Of a stretch of 64,000 bases of DNA, positions 21,638 to 29,483 are shown piece by piece. The notes under the pieces are model-generated. The model did not search any database. It was not told the DNA's origin and was given only the letters and a program-made list of their open reading frames with translations. Source of the stretch: Streptomyces toyocaensis (GTDB lineage Bacteria; Actinomycetota; Actinomycetes; Streptomycetales; Streptomycetaceae). The translations under genes were made by a program, and so were the position numbers. The stretch lies in the NCBI RefSeq assembly GCF_000725125.1, contig NZ_JFCB01000031.1:1-64000 (forward strand). Reading direction: 5' to 3'. Position 1 is the first letter of the stretch. The number at the start of each line of letters is the position of its first letter.

Positions 21638-23869
21638 GTGAAAGCGGCGGGACGTCCGGGCCGGACGCGGCTGCGGGACCACCTGGCGGCGTCCGACCCC
21701 GGTCTGCTGCGGCTGACGGCCGGGCTGCGGACGGTGGGGGCCATCGCGTTGACGCTGGCCGTGCTCGCCTCACTGGGGTTCGGTGTCACCCGTCTGGTGA
21801 CGGGGGCCATGACCGCGATGGTCGCCACCTTCGCCATCCGTGAGCGGCAGCGCGGCGCCCAGGCGGTCACTCTGGCGCTCGGGCTGCCGGTCGCGCTGGT
21901 GTCGGTGTCGCTGGGGGCGGTGCTCAGTGAGCGGACGGTCGTCGGGGACGCCTTCTTCGTCGTCCTGATCTTCTGCGCGGTCTACGGCCGCCGGTTCGGC
22001 GACCGCGGGACCGGACTCGGGCTGATCGGCTTCCAGGTCTACTTCGTGTCCCTGTTCGTCGGTGCCTCCGCGGCTCAGCTGCCGGGGCTGTGGGCCGCCA
22101 TGACGGTGGCGTTCGCGAGCAGCGCGCTGGTGCGGTTCGCCGTCGTCCCGGTGACCCCCACCGGTCTGCTGGAGCGGCTGCGCCAGGCCTTCCGGGCCCG
22201 GCTGGCCCAGCTGGTCTCCGCCCAGCTGGCGCTGCTCGACGCCGGGCCCGGGGACGTGGACAAGGCGCTGGAGGAGGTGCGGGTGGGCAACGCCCGGCTG
22301 CACGAGACCGCCCTGATGATCCAGACCCGGCTCGAGGAGGGCACACCCGACGAGTCGGCGGCGCGGCTGGTGCAGCGCCGGATCGCGGACGCCGAGATCG
22401 CCGCCGAGCGGCTCGGTCTGCTGCTGCTGTCCGCCCGCAGCGCCGAACGGGCGGACACCCTCACCCTGCATCTGCCCGGTGCCCCCGCCCCGGAGGTCGG
22501 CCGGCTGCCCGGACCCGAGGAGGCCACCGACCGGCTGCGCCGGGACCTGCTCGCGCTGCGCGCGCTGGTGGTGTGGACGGGGGCGGCGGGGACGGCCGTG
22601 GCCGGGATGCGCAACCGGCTGCTCGCCTACCGGGACGAGGAGAACCTGCCGCCCGCCTCGCCGGCCGTGCAGGACGTGTTCCGGGCCGTCGGCGAGACGG
22701 CCCGCGCCGTGATGGGCCTGCGCGTCGCCCTGGACGGTCCGCAGGACGAGTCGGACGACAGCCCGGCGACGGCCATGTCCCGGGAGGAGCTCGACGCGGA
22801 GGACGCCGCCATCGCCGGTGAGGAGACCGCGGAGGCGGAACCGCAGAGGGGGCTGCAGCGGCCCACCACGCGCGCCGCCGTGCAGGTGGCCGTGGGGTCG
22901 ACGCTGGCCATCGTCGGCGGCGAGCTGCTGTCCACGGACCGCTGGTACTGGGCGGTGCTGACCTGCTGGATCGTCTTCATCAACACGGCCTCGACCGGCG
23001 AGATCCTGGTCAAGGGCTACCGGCGGCTCCTGGGCACGGTGTTCGGTGTCGCCGCGGGCATCGCGCTGGCCGCCGTGGTGGGCGGCCACACTCCGGCGGC
23101 GTTCCTGCTGGTGCTGGTGCTGATCTTCCTGATGTTCTACACGGCACCGCTGTCCTACACGCTGATGTCGTTCTTCGTGACCGCGATGCTGGGGCTGCTC
23201 TACACCCTGCTGCACACCTACAGCTGGGAGGTGCTGGTGCTGCGTCTGGAGGAGACGGCGCTGGGCGCGGCCTGCGGGGTGGTCGCGGCGGCACTGGTCC
23301 TGCCGGTGAACACCGACAGGCGCACCAACGAGCTGCTGGTCACCGTACTGGAACGGCTCGGCGACGTCACCGAGGCCGCCGTGGGGCAGCTGAGCGGCGG
23401 GTCCGCCGACGACCTGCTGGACAAGGCGCGGGAGCTGGACCAGGCGCTGGGTGATCTGCGCTCCGCCACCCAGCCCCTGACCCACCCGGTCACGCCGTTG
23501 CGGGCCCGGCGGACGAACGCGCGCTATGTGGTGGCGCTGCTGGAGACCTGCGCGTACCACGCGCGGTCGCTGGCGGCCACCGCCGAGCTGCTGCCGACCC
23601 ATCCCTCGATCGCGGCGGACCCCCGGCTGCGCGGAGCGGCGGGGCGCACGGTGCGCAACATCAAGGCGATCGCGGCCCGCGTCGAGGACGGGCACGAGGG
23701 CGGGCCCGTCGAGACGGGCCCGAGCATCGCGTCCCTCCTGGGAGACGACGGCACCACCCGCTACGGCCGCATCACCGGCCGGGTCCTGCGCCACCTGGAA
23801 CGCCTCGACGAGGCCGTGGCCGGCCTCGCCCGTCCGCTGCGGGTACCCGTGTCGGCGTCCGGCCGCTGA
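21638..23869 (+). CDS. FUSC-family integral membrane protein (aromatic-acid-exporter type)
   Basis: 743 aa. Two blocks of membrane helices (about residues 25-175 and 420-560), each followed by a long cytosolic helical region, give the duplicated layout of FUSC/YccS and aromatic acid exporter proteins. The second block starts QRPTTRAAVQVAVGSTLAI and contains WYWAVLTCWIVFINT and KGYRRLLGTVFGVAAGI, the conserved FUSC core. Substrate unknown; export of small carboxylates is the family guess. GTG 21638 sits 9 bases after GGGGAGGG, and an upstream GTG at 21611 lacks a good site. Confidence 0.8.
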   Translation: MKAAGRPGRTRLRDHLAASDPGLLRLTAGLRTVGAIALTLAVLASLGFGVTRLVTGAMTAMVATFAIRERQRGAQAVTLALGLPVALVSVSLGAVLSERTVVGDAFFVVLIFCAVYGRRFGDRGTGLGLIGFQVYFVSLFVGASAAQLPGLWAAMTVAFASSALVRFAVVPVTPTGLLERLRQAFRARLAQLVSAQLALLDAGPGDVDKALEEVRVGNARLHETALMIQTRLEEGTPDESAARLVQRRIADAEIAAERLGLLLLSARSAERADTLTLHLPGAPAPEVGRLPGPEEATDRLRRDLLALRALVVWTGAAGTAVAGMRNRLLAYRDEENLPPASPAVQDVFRAVGETARAVMGLRVALDGPQDESDDSPATAMSREELDAEDAAIAGEETAEAEPQRGLQRPTTRAAVQVAVGSTLAIVGGELLSTDRWYWAVLTCWIVFINTASTGEILVKGYRRLLGTVFGVAAGIALAAVVGGHTPAAFLLVLVLIFLMFYTAPLSYTLMSFFVTAMLGLLYTLLHTYSWEVLVLRLEETALGAACGVVAAALVLPVNTDRRTNELLVTVLERLGDVTEAAVGQLSGGSADDLLDKARELDQALGDLRSATQPLTHPVTPLRARRTNARYVVALLETCAYHARSLAATAELLPTHPSIAADPRLRGAAGRTVRNIKAIAARVEDGHEGGPVETGPSIASLLGDDGTTRYGRITGRVLRHLERLDEAVAGLARPLRVPVSASGR

Positions 23870-23896
23870 CGCGACCGGACGGACGGCACGGGCGGA

Positions 23897-24325
23897 TCAG
23901 AAGTCCGTCGGCAGGCCGCTGGCCTCGGCGATGCCGCGCAGCTCCTCGTTCTGGCGGTGGCGGTCCCTGATGAGGTCGGCGATCTCGCCCAGTCGCGACG
24001 GGTCCGCCGCGGTCGCCGCGTCGGTGACCACCCGGACCGGTCCGGTCTCGTCGACCTCCAGCTCGACCACCTCGTTGTCCAGGCGGCCGGTGACGGCGGT
24101 GGCGATGACGAGGGCGGCCTCGTCGCGGACCTCCTGCGGCAGTTCCTCGTCGCCGCCGTCCAGCGCGAGGTCGACACCCGAGAGGCGGTGTTCGTCGATC
24201 GCCTCGAGGACCGGCTCCACCACACGAAGCAGAAGCCGGTAGTCCTCGGTGTCCATCCGTACGCGCAGGAGGTCGAGGTAGACGTCCACGGGCCGGCCTT
24301 CCGGGGGAATCTCGGATTCGCTCAT
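23897..24325 (-). CDS. Conserved hypothetical protein, acidic
   Basis: 142 aa with many Asp and Glu residues, no membrane segment and no motif that I recognise. The core reads as alternating strands and helices (PVDVYLDLLRVRMDTEDYRL; VDLALDGGDEELPQEVRDEA) and ends with a charged helix. It is third in a minus-strand run behind the sigma gene and the DUF5133 gene, with 28 bases between it and the latter, so it is probably co-expressed with a SigB/F-family sigma factor. Confidence 0.65.
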   Translation of the reverse strand: MSESEIPPEGRPVDVYLDLLRVRMDTEDYRLLLRVVEPVLEAIDEHRLSGVDLALDGGDEELPQEVRDEAALVIATAVTGRLDNEVVELEVDETGPVRVVTDAATAADPSRLGEIADLIRDRHRQNEELRGIAEASGLPTDF

Positions 24326-24353
24326 CGCTGACGGGTTCCCCGCACCCGGCGAG

Positions 24354-24596
24354 TCATACGGCGGCCGGACGGGCGGCCTGCCGCACGTCCGTCTCCTCGG
24401 CCGCAAGCCAGCGGTGCGCGGTGGCGAGCGCGGTCCGCACGTCACGGGTGCCGGTCGACACGCACAGGGTGTACGCCAGGTCACCGACGCGCGGGTCCGC
24501 GACGACGGGTCCGTCGCCGGTCGCTGTTCCGGTGGCCATCAGGGCCTCGTACTCCTCGACGAGGCGGCGCAGCACGGTGGGGTGGGGCTTCAGCAT
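24354..24596 (-). CDS. DUF5133-family protein
   Basis: 80 aa. MLKPHPTVLRRLVEEYEAL, then RVGDLAYTLCVSTGTRDVRTAL and a C-terminal helix, matching the small streptomycete DUF5133 family of unknown function. It lies 40 bases after the sigma factor stop on the same strand, with an AGAAAGCGAAACTC leader that has only a weak ribosome-binding site. Many copies of this family lie beside regulatory genes; the context suggests a role in or under the sigma regulon. Confidence 0.75.
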   Translation of the reverse strand: MLKPHPTVLRRLVEEYEALMATGTATGDGPVVADPRVGDLAYTLCVSTGTRDVRTALATAHRWLAAEETDVRQAARPAAV

Positions 24597-24636
24597 GAGT
24601 TTCGCTTTCTCGCAGTCTGGTCCGGGCGGGCGCGGT

Positions 24637-25500
24637 TCACGCCGTCGCCGAGTGTCCGCCGGTGCCGCGCGGGCCCTTCCGCTGTCCCATCACGTCGGCG
24701 CGCACCCGGGCGCAGCTGCGGCTGATGAGGCGGGAGACGTGCATCTGGGAGATTCCCAGGCGGTCGGCGATGCGGCTCTGGGTCATGTCCTCGAAGAAAC
24801 GCATGTAGAGGATGGCGCGCTCGCGCTCCGGCAGGCGGCGCAGCCCTTCCTTGGCGGACTCGCGGTCGACCACGACGTCGTACGAGGTGTCCGCGGCGCC
24901 GAGGGTGTCGGCGAGGCTGTAGCCGTCGTCGTCGGAGGACAGTTCGGCGTCCAGCGACAGCGTGCTGAAGCTCTCCAGCGCCTCCATCCCGGCTCCGACC
25001 TCTTCCTCGGTCAGCCCGGTGTGGGCCGCGATGTCCTCGATGGACGGCTCCGGTGTGCCGGGGTTCTGGGTGAGCTCTCGCCGTGCCACCCGCACCTTGT
25101 TCCGCAGCTCCTGGACGCGGCGGGGCACGCGCAGGGCCCACATCCGGTCGCGGAAGTGCCGCTTGACCTCGCCGGTGATGGTGGGGACGGCGTAGCTCTC
25201 GAAGGCGCCCCGGCTCGGGTCGAACCGGTCGATGGCCTTGACCAGGCCGAGGGCGGCGACCTGCCGCAGGTCCTCGATGGACTCGCCGCGGTCACGGAAG
25301 CGGCCCGCGATGCGGTGGGCCATGGGCAGCCACGCGGTCGCGAGCTCGTCGCGGACCGCGTCCCGCTCGGGGCCCTCCTCCAGGGAGGCGAGCCGCGCGA
25401 AGAGGGCGGCGGTGTCGGGGGCGTCGTCGTGCCGCCGGCGCGGCGGGGCGGCCGTCGCGTCGGAGGAGCCGGGACGAGGGGCGGACGTGTCAATGAGCAT
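24637..25500 (-). CDS. RNA polymerase sigma factor, SigB/SigF family
   Basis: 287 aa. Region 2 shows IEDLRQVAALGLVKAIDRFD and FESYAVPTITGEVKRHFRDR; region 3 has VPRRVQELRNKVR; region 4 has LPERERAILYMRFFEDMTQS followed by the helix-turn-helix IADRLGISQMHVSRLIS. This is the group 3 SigB/F/G type, lacking region 1.1. GGGAG lies upstream of ATG 25500. The preceding gene on the same strand is an RsbW-like protein, its likely anti-sigma factor, and two small genes follow. A GTTT-N15-GGGCAA element 130 bases upstream could be an autoregulatory promoter. Confidence 0.93.
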   Translation of the reverse strand: MLIDTSAPRPGSSDATAAPPRRRHDDAPDTAALFARLASLEEGPERDAVRDELATAWLPMAHRIAGRFRDRGESIEDLRQVAALGLVKAIDRFDPSRGAFESYAVPTITGEVKRHFRDRMWALRVPRRVQELRNKVRVARRELTQNPGTPEPSIEDIAAHTGLTEEEVGAGMEALESFSTLSLDAELSSDDDGYSLADTLGAADTSYDVVVDRESAKEGLRRLPERERAILYMRFFEDMTQSRIADRLGISQMHVSRLISRSCARVRADVMGQRKGPRGTGGHSATA

Positions 25501-25630
25501 GCGGTTTCGCTCCCGAACGGTGGTTGCAGGGGGACTACCGCGGGACGGGCGCCGCCGGGACACCCGGAGGGTCCTCAGCGGACGTACCGATCCCGCTGGC
25601 GCGCCTCCGGTCCGAAGCACGAACCTCCGA

Positions 25631-25655
25631 TTGCCCCCAGCCCGGCGGAACAAAC
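25631..25655 (-). promoter_or_regulatory. Weak SigB/F-type promoter candidate upstream of the sigma gene
   Basis: GTTT-N15-GGGCAA on the minus strand. The -35 and spacing fit SigB-family promoters, but the -10 departs from GGGTAC/T at two positions. Confidence 0.3.
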
Positions 25656-25685
25656 TCCGCTTCTTCGGCGGAATTCGCCGGAGGC

Positions 25686-26129
25686 TCAGGCCAGGGGCAC
25701 GACCGCGGTGATGCACTTGCCTCCGGCGGGCAGGTCGGACACCCGGACGTCCCTGGACAGCCGGCACACGATGGGCCAGCCGTGGCCGCCCGGACGGCTG
25801 CGTCCCCGCTGGTCGGTGCGCTGCACCACGACGGGCAGCTCGTCGCTGCGGTCGCTCACGGACAGCCGTACCCCGGGCCCGCTGACGTCGACCCGGAAGT
25901 CGGTCACTCCCCCGCCGTGGAGGATCGCGTTGGTGGTCAGCTCGGAGGCGACGAGCAGGGCGTCCGCCAGGGCGTCGGTGTCGCAGGCGGTGTGGGTGGC
26001 GCGGCAGCGTTCGGACACCGCCCGCGTCACGGCCTCGCGCACCTCGGCCGGACGGGAGGGGAGCGGTGGCCCCGCGCGGCGCGTGCCGGGCGGCTCGAAA
26101 ACGGGTTCGATGATGTTCTCCTCAGGCAT
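25686..26129 (-). CDS. RsbW-like anti-sigma factor/ATPase
   Basis: 147 aa. GHKL ATPase with N box ADALLVASELTTNAILHGGG and G-rich RPGGHGWPIVCRLSRDV; the G2 lid is shortened, as in many streptomycete RsbW paralogues. It lies 185 bases upstream of the sigma gene on the same strand, the usual arrangement for an anti-sigma/sigma pair, so its likely job is to sequester that sigma factor. Some paralogues act only as regulators of other ATPases, so partner identity is inference. Confidence 0.8.
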   Translation of the reverse strand: MPEENIIEPVFEPPGTRRAGPPLPSRPAEVREAVTRAVSERCRATHTACDTDALADALLVASELTTNAILHGGGVTDFRVDVSGPGVRLSVSDRSDELPVVVQRTDQRGRSRPGGHGWPIVCRLSRDVRVSDLPAGGKCITAVVPLA

Positions 26130-26275
26130 ACCGCGGCTCCTCTTCGGTCACGCATGGTCACTGGTGAACGCCTCGTACTTCCTTTTTCGGCTCACCTGTC
26201 CCGGTACGGGCAAACCTCCCGGCCACATCCCGCTCCCCTGTCATTCGTCCGGCGCACGGGGGTACGCGGTGCCGT

Positions 26276-26506
26276 ATGACCGATGTGGTGGACTCGGACG
26301 AACTGCTGCGGCGCATCCAGCGGGCCAGGGCCTGGGCCGCTCAGGAGGAGCGGGCCTGGCGGGCGCGCGGTGACGAGCGGGCACGGGAGGACTCCGGCGA
26401 TCCGGGCGCCGCGCGCGACGCCGAGGTGCGCGGCGTGGCCTACGGGGTGGTCGTGCGGGTGCTGGAGGAGATCCTGACGCCGGGCAGGCACACGGCGGAG
26501 GGGTGA
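26276..26506 (+). CDS. Small conserved hypothetical protein
   Basis: 76 aa, mostly helical and highly charged (RIQRARAWAAQEERAWRARG), with no membrane segment. I do not recognise the family. It stands divergently from the RsbW-like gene and just before the decarboxylase gene (51 bases). A GGGTAC lies 11 bases before the ATG, but no matching -35 word is at the right distance. The codon usage is typical of real genes in the window. Confidence 0.55.
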   Translation: MTDVVDSDELLRRIQRARAWAAQEERAWRARGDERAREDSGDPGAARDAEVRGVAYGVVVRVLEEILTPGRHTAEG

Positions 26507-26557
26507 GCGGCCGGGGCGCGCGGCATGGCACCGGCCGGTCCGGGAACCCGGCGGCCC

Positions 26558-28045
26558 ATGACGGTCGATCACAGCCGGGCGCCGGTTCTGGAAGCACTGG
26601 AGGACTACCACCGCGAGGGGCGGCTGAGCTTCACCCCGCCGGGCCACAAGCAGGCCCGGGGAGCGGATCCCGCGGTGCGCGAGGTGCTCGGGGACTCCGT
26701 GTTCCTGGGCGACGTGCTGGCGACGGGCGGTCTCGACGACCGGCTCACCCGGGGCCGGGTACTGCAGAGGGCCCAGGAGCTGATGGCCGACGCGGTGCAC
26801 GCCGACCACACGTTCTTCAGCACGTGCGGCAGCTCCCTGTCGGTCAAGGCGGCGATGCTGTCGGTCGCGGGCCCGCACGAGAAGCTGCTGATCGGGCGCG
26901 ACGCGCACAAGTCGGTGGTGTCGGGGCTGATCCTGTCCGGGATCGAGCCGGTGTGGGTGGAGCCGCGGTGGGACGCGGAACGCCACGTCGCGCACCCCCC
27001 GTCGGCCGTGGACTTCGACCGGGCCTTCGAGGCCCACCCGGACGCCCGCGGCGCGCTGGTGACCAGCCCGACACCGTACGGCGCCGCCGCCGGCCTGCAG
27101 GCGATCGCCGAGGTGTGCCACCGGCGGTCGCTTCCGCTGATCGTGGACGAGGCGTGGGGCGCGCACCTGCCCTTCCACCCCGATCTTCCGTCCTGGGCGA
27201 TGGACGCGGGCGCCGACATCTGCGTCACCAGCATCCACAAGATGGGCAGCGGCCTGGAGCAGGGCTCCGTGTTCCATCTGCGGGGCGATCTGGTGACGCC
27301 CGCACTGCTGGGCATGCGGGCCGACCTGCTGGGGACGACCAGTCCGTCGGTGCTGATCTTCGCGGGGCTGGACGGCTGGCGGCGGCAGATGGCCCTGCGC
27401 GGCAAGGAGCTGATGGGGGCGGCGCTGGAGCTCGCGGCCGACGTCCGCGCCGCGGTCGAGGAGATCGACGGGATGCACGCCAACGACCGGGACGACTTCT
27501 GCGGCCCGGAGCTGGCGGACGACTTCGACCCGCTGCCCTGCGTCATCGACGTCGAGGAGCTCGGCGTCACGGGTTACCAGGCGGCGGACTGGCTCCGCCG
27601 GAACCGCGGCATCGTCGCGCATCTGGTCGACCACCGCCGGATCGGGGCGCAGATCACCCACGGCGACGACCGGGAGACCGCGGGCGAGCTGCTGTCGGCG
27701 TTGCGGGACCTGGGCCGGGCGGCCCGGAACCTGCCCGCCGCGCCGCGGGTGGACGTGCCGCGGCCGGGCGAGCTGCGGATGGAGCAGGCGATGCTGCCGC
27801 GGGACGCGTTCTTCGGCCCCACCGACGACGTTCCGGTGGCGCGGGCAGCCGGGCGGATCGCCGCAGAGATGATCACTCCGTATCCGCCCGGGATCCCGGC
27901 CGTCCTGCCGGGCGAACGGCTCACCGAACCCGTGCTGCGCTATCTGCGCACGGGGCTGACCGCGGGCATGTACCTGCCCGATCCGTCGGATCCCGCCCTG
28001 GACACGGTCCGGGTCGTGGACGAGCGTGCCGGCGGGGAACGGTGA
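26558..28045 (+). CDS. Orn/Lys/Arg decarboxylase-family PLP enzyme
   Basis: 495 aa. Fold-type I PLP enzyme that decarboxylates a basic amino acid, giving cadaverine, putrescine or agmatine; the substrate cannot be fixed by eye. The N-terminal FTPPGHKQARG, the FSTCGSSLSVKAAML substrate/PLP loop, VDEAWGAHLPFHP and SIHKMGSGLEQGS with the Schiff-base lysine K228 are conserved. The C-terminal domain ends with ITPYPPGIPAVLPGE, also a family mark. This is the short form without the N-terminal wing domain of E. coli LdcC. ATG 26558 matches the family N-terminus, but no good ribosome-binding site is visible. A 6C-type RNA follows 60 bases downstream. Confidence 0.85.
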   Translation: MTVDHSRAPVLEALEDYHREGRLSFTPPGHKQARGADPAVREVLGDSVFLGDVLATGGLDDRLTRGRVLQRAQELMADAVHADHTFFSTCGSSLSVKAAMLSVAGPHEKLLIGRDAHKSVVSGLILSGIEPVWVEPRWDAERHVAHPPSAVDFDRAFEAHPDARGALVTSPTPYGAAAGLQAIAEVCHRRSLPLIVDEAWGAHLPFHPDLPSWAMDAGADICVTSIHKMGSGLEQGSVFHLRGDLVTPALLGMRADLLGTTSPSVLIFAGLDGWRRQMALRGKELMGAALELAADVRAAVEEIDGMHANDRDDFCGPELADDFDPLPCVIDVEELGVTGYQAADWLRRNRGIVAHLVDHRRIGAQITHGDDRETAGELLSALRDLGRAARNLPAAPRVDVPRPGELRMEQAMLPRDAFFGPTDDVPVARAAGRIAAEMITPYPPGIPAVLPGERLTEPVLRYLRTGLTAGMYLPDPSDPALDTVRVVDERAGGER

Positions 28046-28105
28046 AACAGGTCACGTGCCCCGATTACCCGACCGCCCTCTGAATGGTTTATCGTTCATT
28101 CATAC

Positions 28106-28188
28106 GTGGTGACGGAGTCGACCCCCCGTCCTCCGGACACCACCGCTCACGGCCCTGGCTGGCTTCCCCCGTCCAGCCAGGGCTTTTT
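28106..28188 (+). ncRNA. Putative 6C-type small RNA
   Basis: Two adjacent hairpins. The first pairs GTGGTG-A-CGGAG (28106-28117) with CTCCG-GA-CACCAC (28131-28143) around a loop containing six consecutive C. The second pairs GCCCTGGCTGG with CCAGCCAGGGC (28152-28183) around a loop with five C and runs into TTTTT. Two stem-loops with C-rich loops and a terminal rho-independent terminator are the description of the actinobacterial 6C RNA family. The start is placed at the first stem; the true 5' end may be a few bases earlier. No coding frame fits here. Confidence 0.7.
28152..28188 (+). terminator. Rho-independent terminator (3' hairpin of the 6C-type RNA)
   Basis: Perfect 11-bp stem, 10-base loop, then five T. 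It is the only classical U-tract terminator noticed in the window and lies 132 bases before the cNMP-domain gene. Confidence 0.85.
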
Positions 28189-28319
28189 CATGCCCGTGCG
28201 GGCCGGGCGGCCGGATGCGGACGTCTCCCCGGCCGCCGAGGTGCCCCGAACGGCGGCAGCGGCTGAAATGAACGTAGGGAAAGCACCGGATCCGATTGCC
28301 CGGCGAGGAGCCCCGCGCC

Positions 28320-28775
28320 ATGACCAAAGCGATCAAACTCCTGACCGCCCTTCCCCCTCCACAACGCGCGCGCCTGATGGAGTTGGCGCGCGAGGTGTCC
28401 TTCCCGGAGGACACCCGAATCTCCGAGGCGGGCGGGACAGCCGACCGCTTCTGGGTGATCCGCTCCGGCGCGGTCTCGCTGGACCAGCGGGTGGACGATC
28501 TGCGCCGGGCCACGGTCGCCGGCCTCGGCGCGGGTGACCTGCTGGGCTGGTCGTGGCTGTTCCCGCCGTACCGGTGGGACTTCGGCGCCGTCGCCTTCAG
28601 CCCCGTGCGCGCCTACGAGTTCGACGCGGCGGCCGTGCACCGGCTGTGCGAGGAGGACCCCCGGCTGGGGCTGATGCTGGTGCGCAAGGTCGCCGAGATC
28701 CTCGCCCACCGGCTGGAGACCACACGCGGCAAGCTGCTGGAGCAGTACGCGATGAACCGGCGCGGGGTGGTGTAG
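28320..28775 (+). CDS. Cyclic-nucleotide-binding-domain protein without a DNA-binding domain
   Basis: 151 aa. A single Crp-like cNMP-binding fold: FPEDTRISEAGGTADRFWVIRSGAVSL, then LGAGDLLGWSWLFPPYRWDFGAVAF, then the long C-helix region MLVRKVAEILAHRLETTRGKLLEQYA. The chain stops where a Crp/Fnr winged helix would begin, so it cannot act as a classical transcription factor. Similar stand-alone domains may sense ligands or serve as adaptors. ATG 28320 follows CGAGGAG. It lies behind the small RNA's terminator, and a bidirectional hairpin separates it from the convergent LysE gene. Confidence 0.78.
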   Translation: MTKAIKLLTALPPPQRARLMELAREVSFPEDTRISEAGGTADRFWVIRSGAVSLDQRVDDLRRATVAGLGAGDLLGWSWLFPPYRWDFGAVAFSPVRAYEFDAAAVHRLCEEDPRLGLMLVRKVAEILAHRLETTRGKLLEQYAMNRRGVV

Positions 28776-28781
28776 CCGGGC

Positions 28782-28806
28782 GGCCTGAGGCCCGGGGCCT
28801 CAGGCC
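28782..28806. terminator. Bidirectional hairpin between cNMP-domain and LysE genes
   Basis: Twelve-base perfect arms, GGCCTGAGGCCC / GGGCCTCAGGCC, around a single G. It overlaps the last codons of the LysE gene and sits between two convergent genes. Confidence 0.6.
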
Positions 28807-29417
28807 CCCGCGACGAGCGTCGCCCCGAGGACGATCATGGTGGCGGCGACCAGTCCGTCGAGCACGCGCCAGGCCGCCGGACGGGCCAGGAAGCGGCTCA
28901 GCAGGCGGGCGCCGAAGCCGAGCGCGGCGAACCAGCAGAGGCTGGCCAGCACGGCGCCGAGACCGAAGGTCCAGCGCAGCGGGCCGTGGTCGGCCGCGAC
29001 CGAGCCCAGCAGGAACACCGTGTCGAGGTAGACGTGCGGGTTGAGCCAGGTCATCGCGAGGCAGGTGAGCACGGCCCGGCGGCGGGAGCCCGCCGCCCCG
29101 CCCTCCGCCCGCAGCCCGGCGGCGCCCGGACGGAACACCCGGCGGGCGGCCAGGGCGCCGTACCCGAGCAGGAACGCGCCGCCGATCCAGCCGACGGCCG
29201 TCAGCGCCCCGGGCCACGCCACGACCACCGCTCCGACGCCGCCGACGCCCAGGGCGATGAGCGCCGCGTCGGACAGGGCGCAGATCCCGACGACGGCGAG
29301 CACGGCCTCCCTGCGGATGCCCTGACGCAGGACGAAGGCGTTCTGGGCGCCGATGGCGACGATGAGGGAGAGGCCGGTGCCGAAACCGGCGGCGGCGGTG
29401 GCGAGCGAGCTGGTCAT
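28800..29417 (-). CDS. LysE/ArgO-family amino-acid exporter
   Basis: 205 aa, six predicted membrane helices. GTGLSLIVAIGAQNAFVLRQG at the N-terminus and MTWLNPHVYLDTVFLLGSV in the middle are signatures of LysE/ArgO exporters for lysine, arginine and analogues. It is divergent from an ArgP/LysG-like LysR regulator with a 66-base shared gap, as in Corynebacterium lysE-lysG and E. coli argO-argP. The start ATG 29417 is followed at once by the hydrophobic helix, which suits a membrane insertion signal. Confidence 0.9.
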   Translation of the reverse strand: MTSSLATAAAGFGTGLSLIVAIGAQNAFVLRQGIRREAVLAVVGICALSDAALIALGVGGVGAVVVAWPGALTAVGWIGGAFLLGYGALAARRVFRPGAAGLRAEGGAAGSRRRAVLTCLAMTWLNPHVYLDTVFLLGSVAADHGPLRWTFGLGAVLASLCWFAALGFGARLLSRFLARPAAWRVLDGLVAATMIVLGATLVAGA

Positions 29418-29453
29418 GCCCAGGACGCTACGGTGCCCCTTGCGTGCAGTACA

Positions 29454-29479
29454 GCTAAGGATTCTTACGTACCCTTAGC
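29454..29479. promoter_or_regulatory. Candidate operator between lysE-type and argP-type genes
   Basis: A perfect inverted repeat GCTAAGG-N12-CCTTAGC lies in the 66-base divergent gap. It ends 4 bases before the regulator's GTG. LysR-type regulators bind such interrupted dyads to activate the divergent target and repress themselves. Confidence 0.6.
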
Positions 29480-29483
29480 CGTC

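Noticed and set aside
26260..26265. GGGTAC 11 bases before the 76-aa gene as a promoter
   Set aside because: No GNNT at 14-16 bases upstream, and the start codon would be too close.
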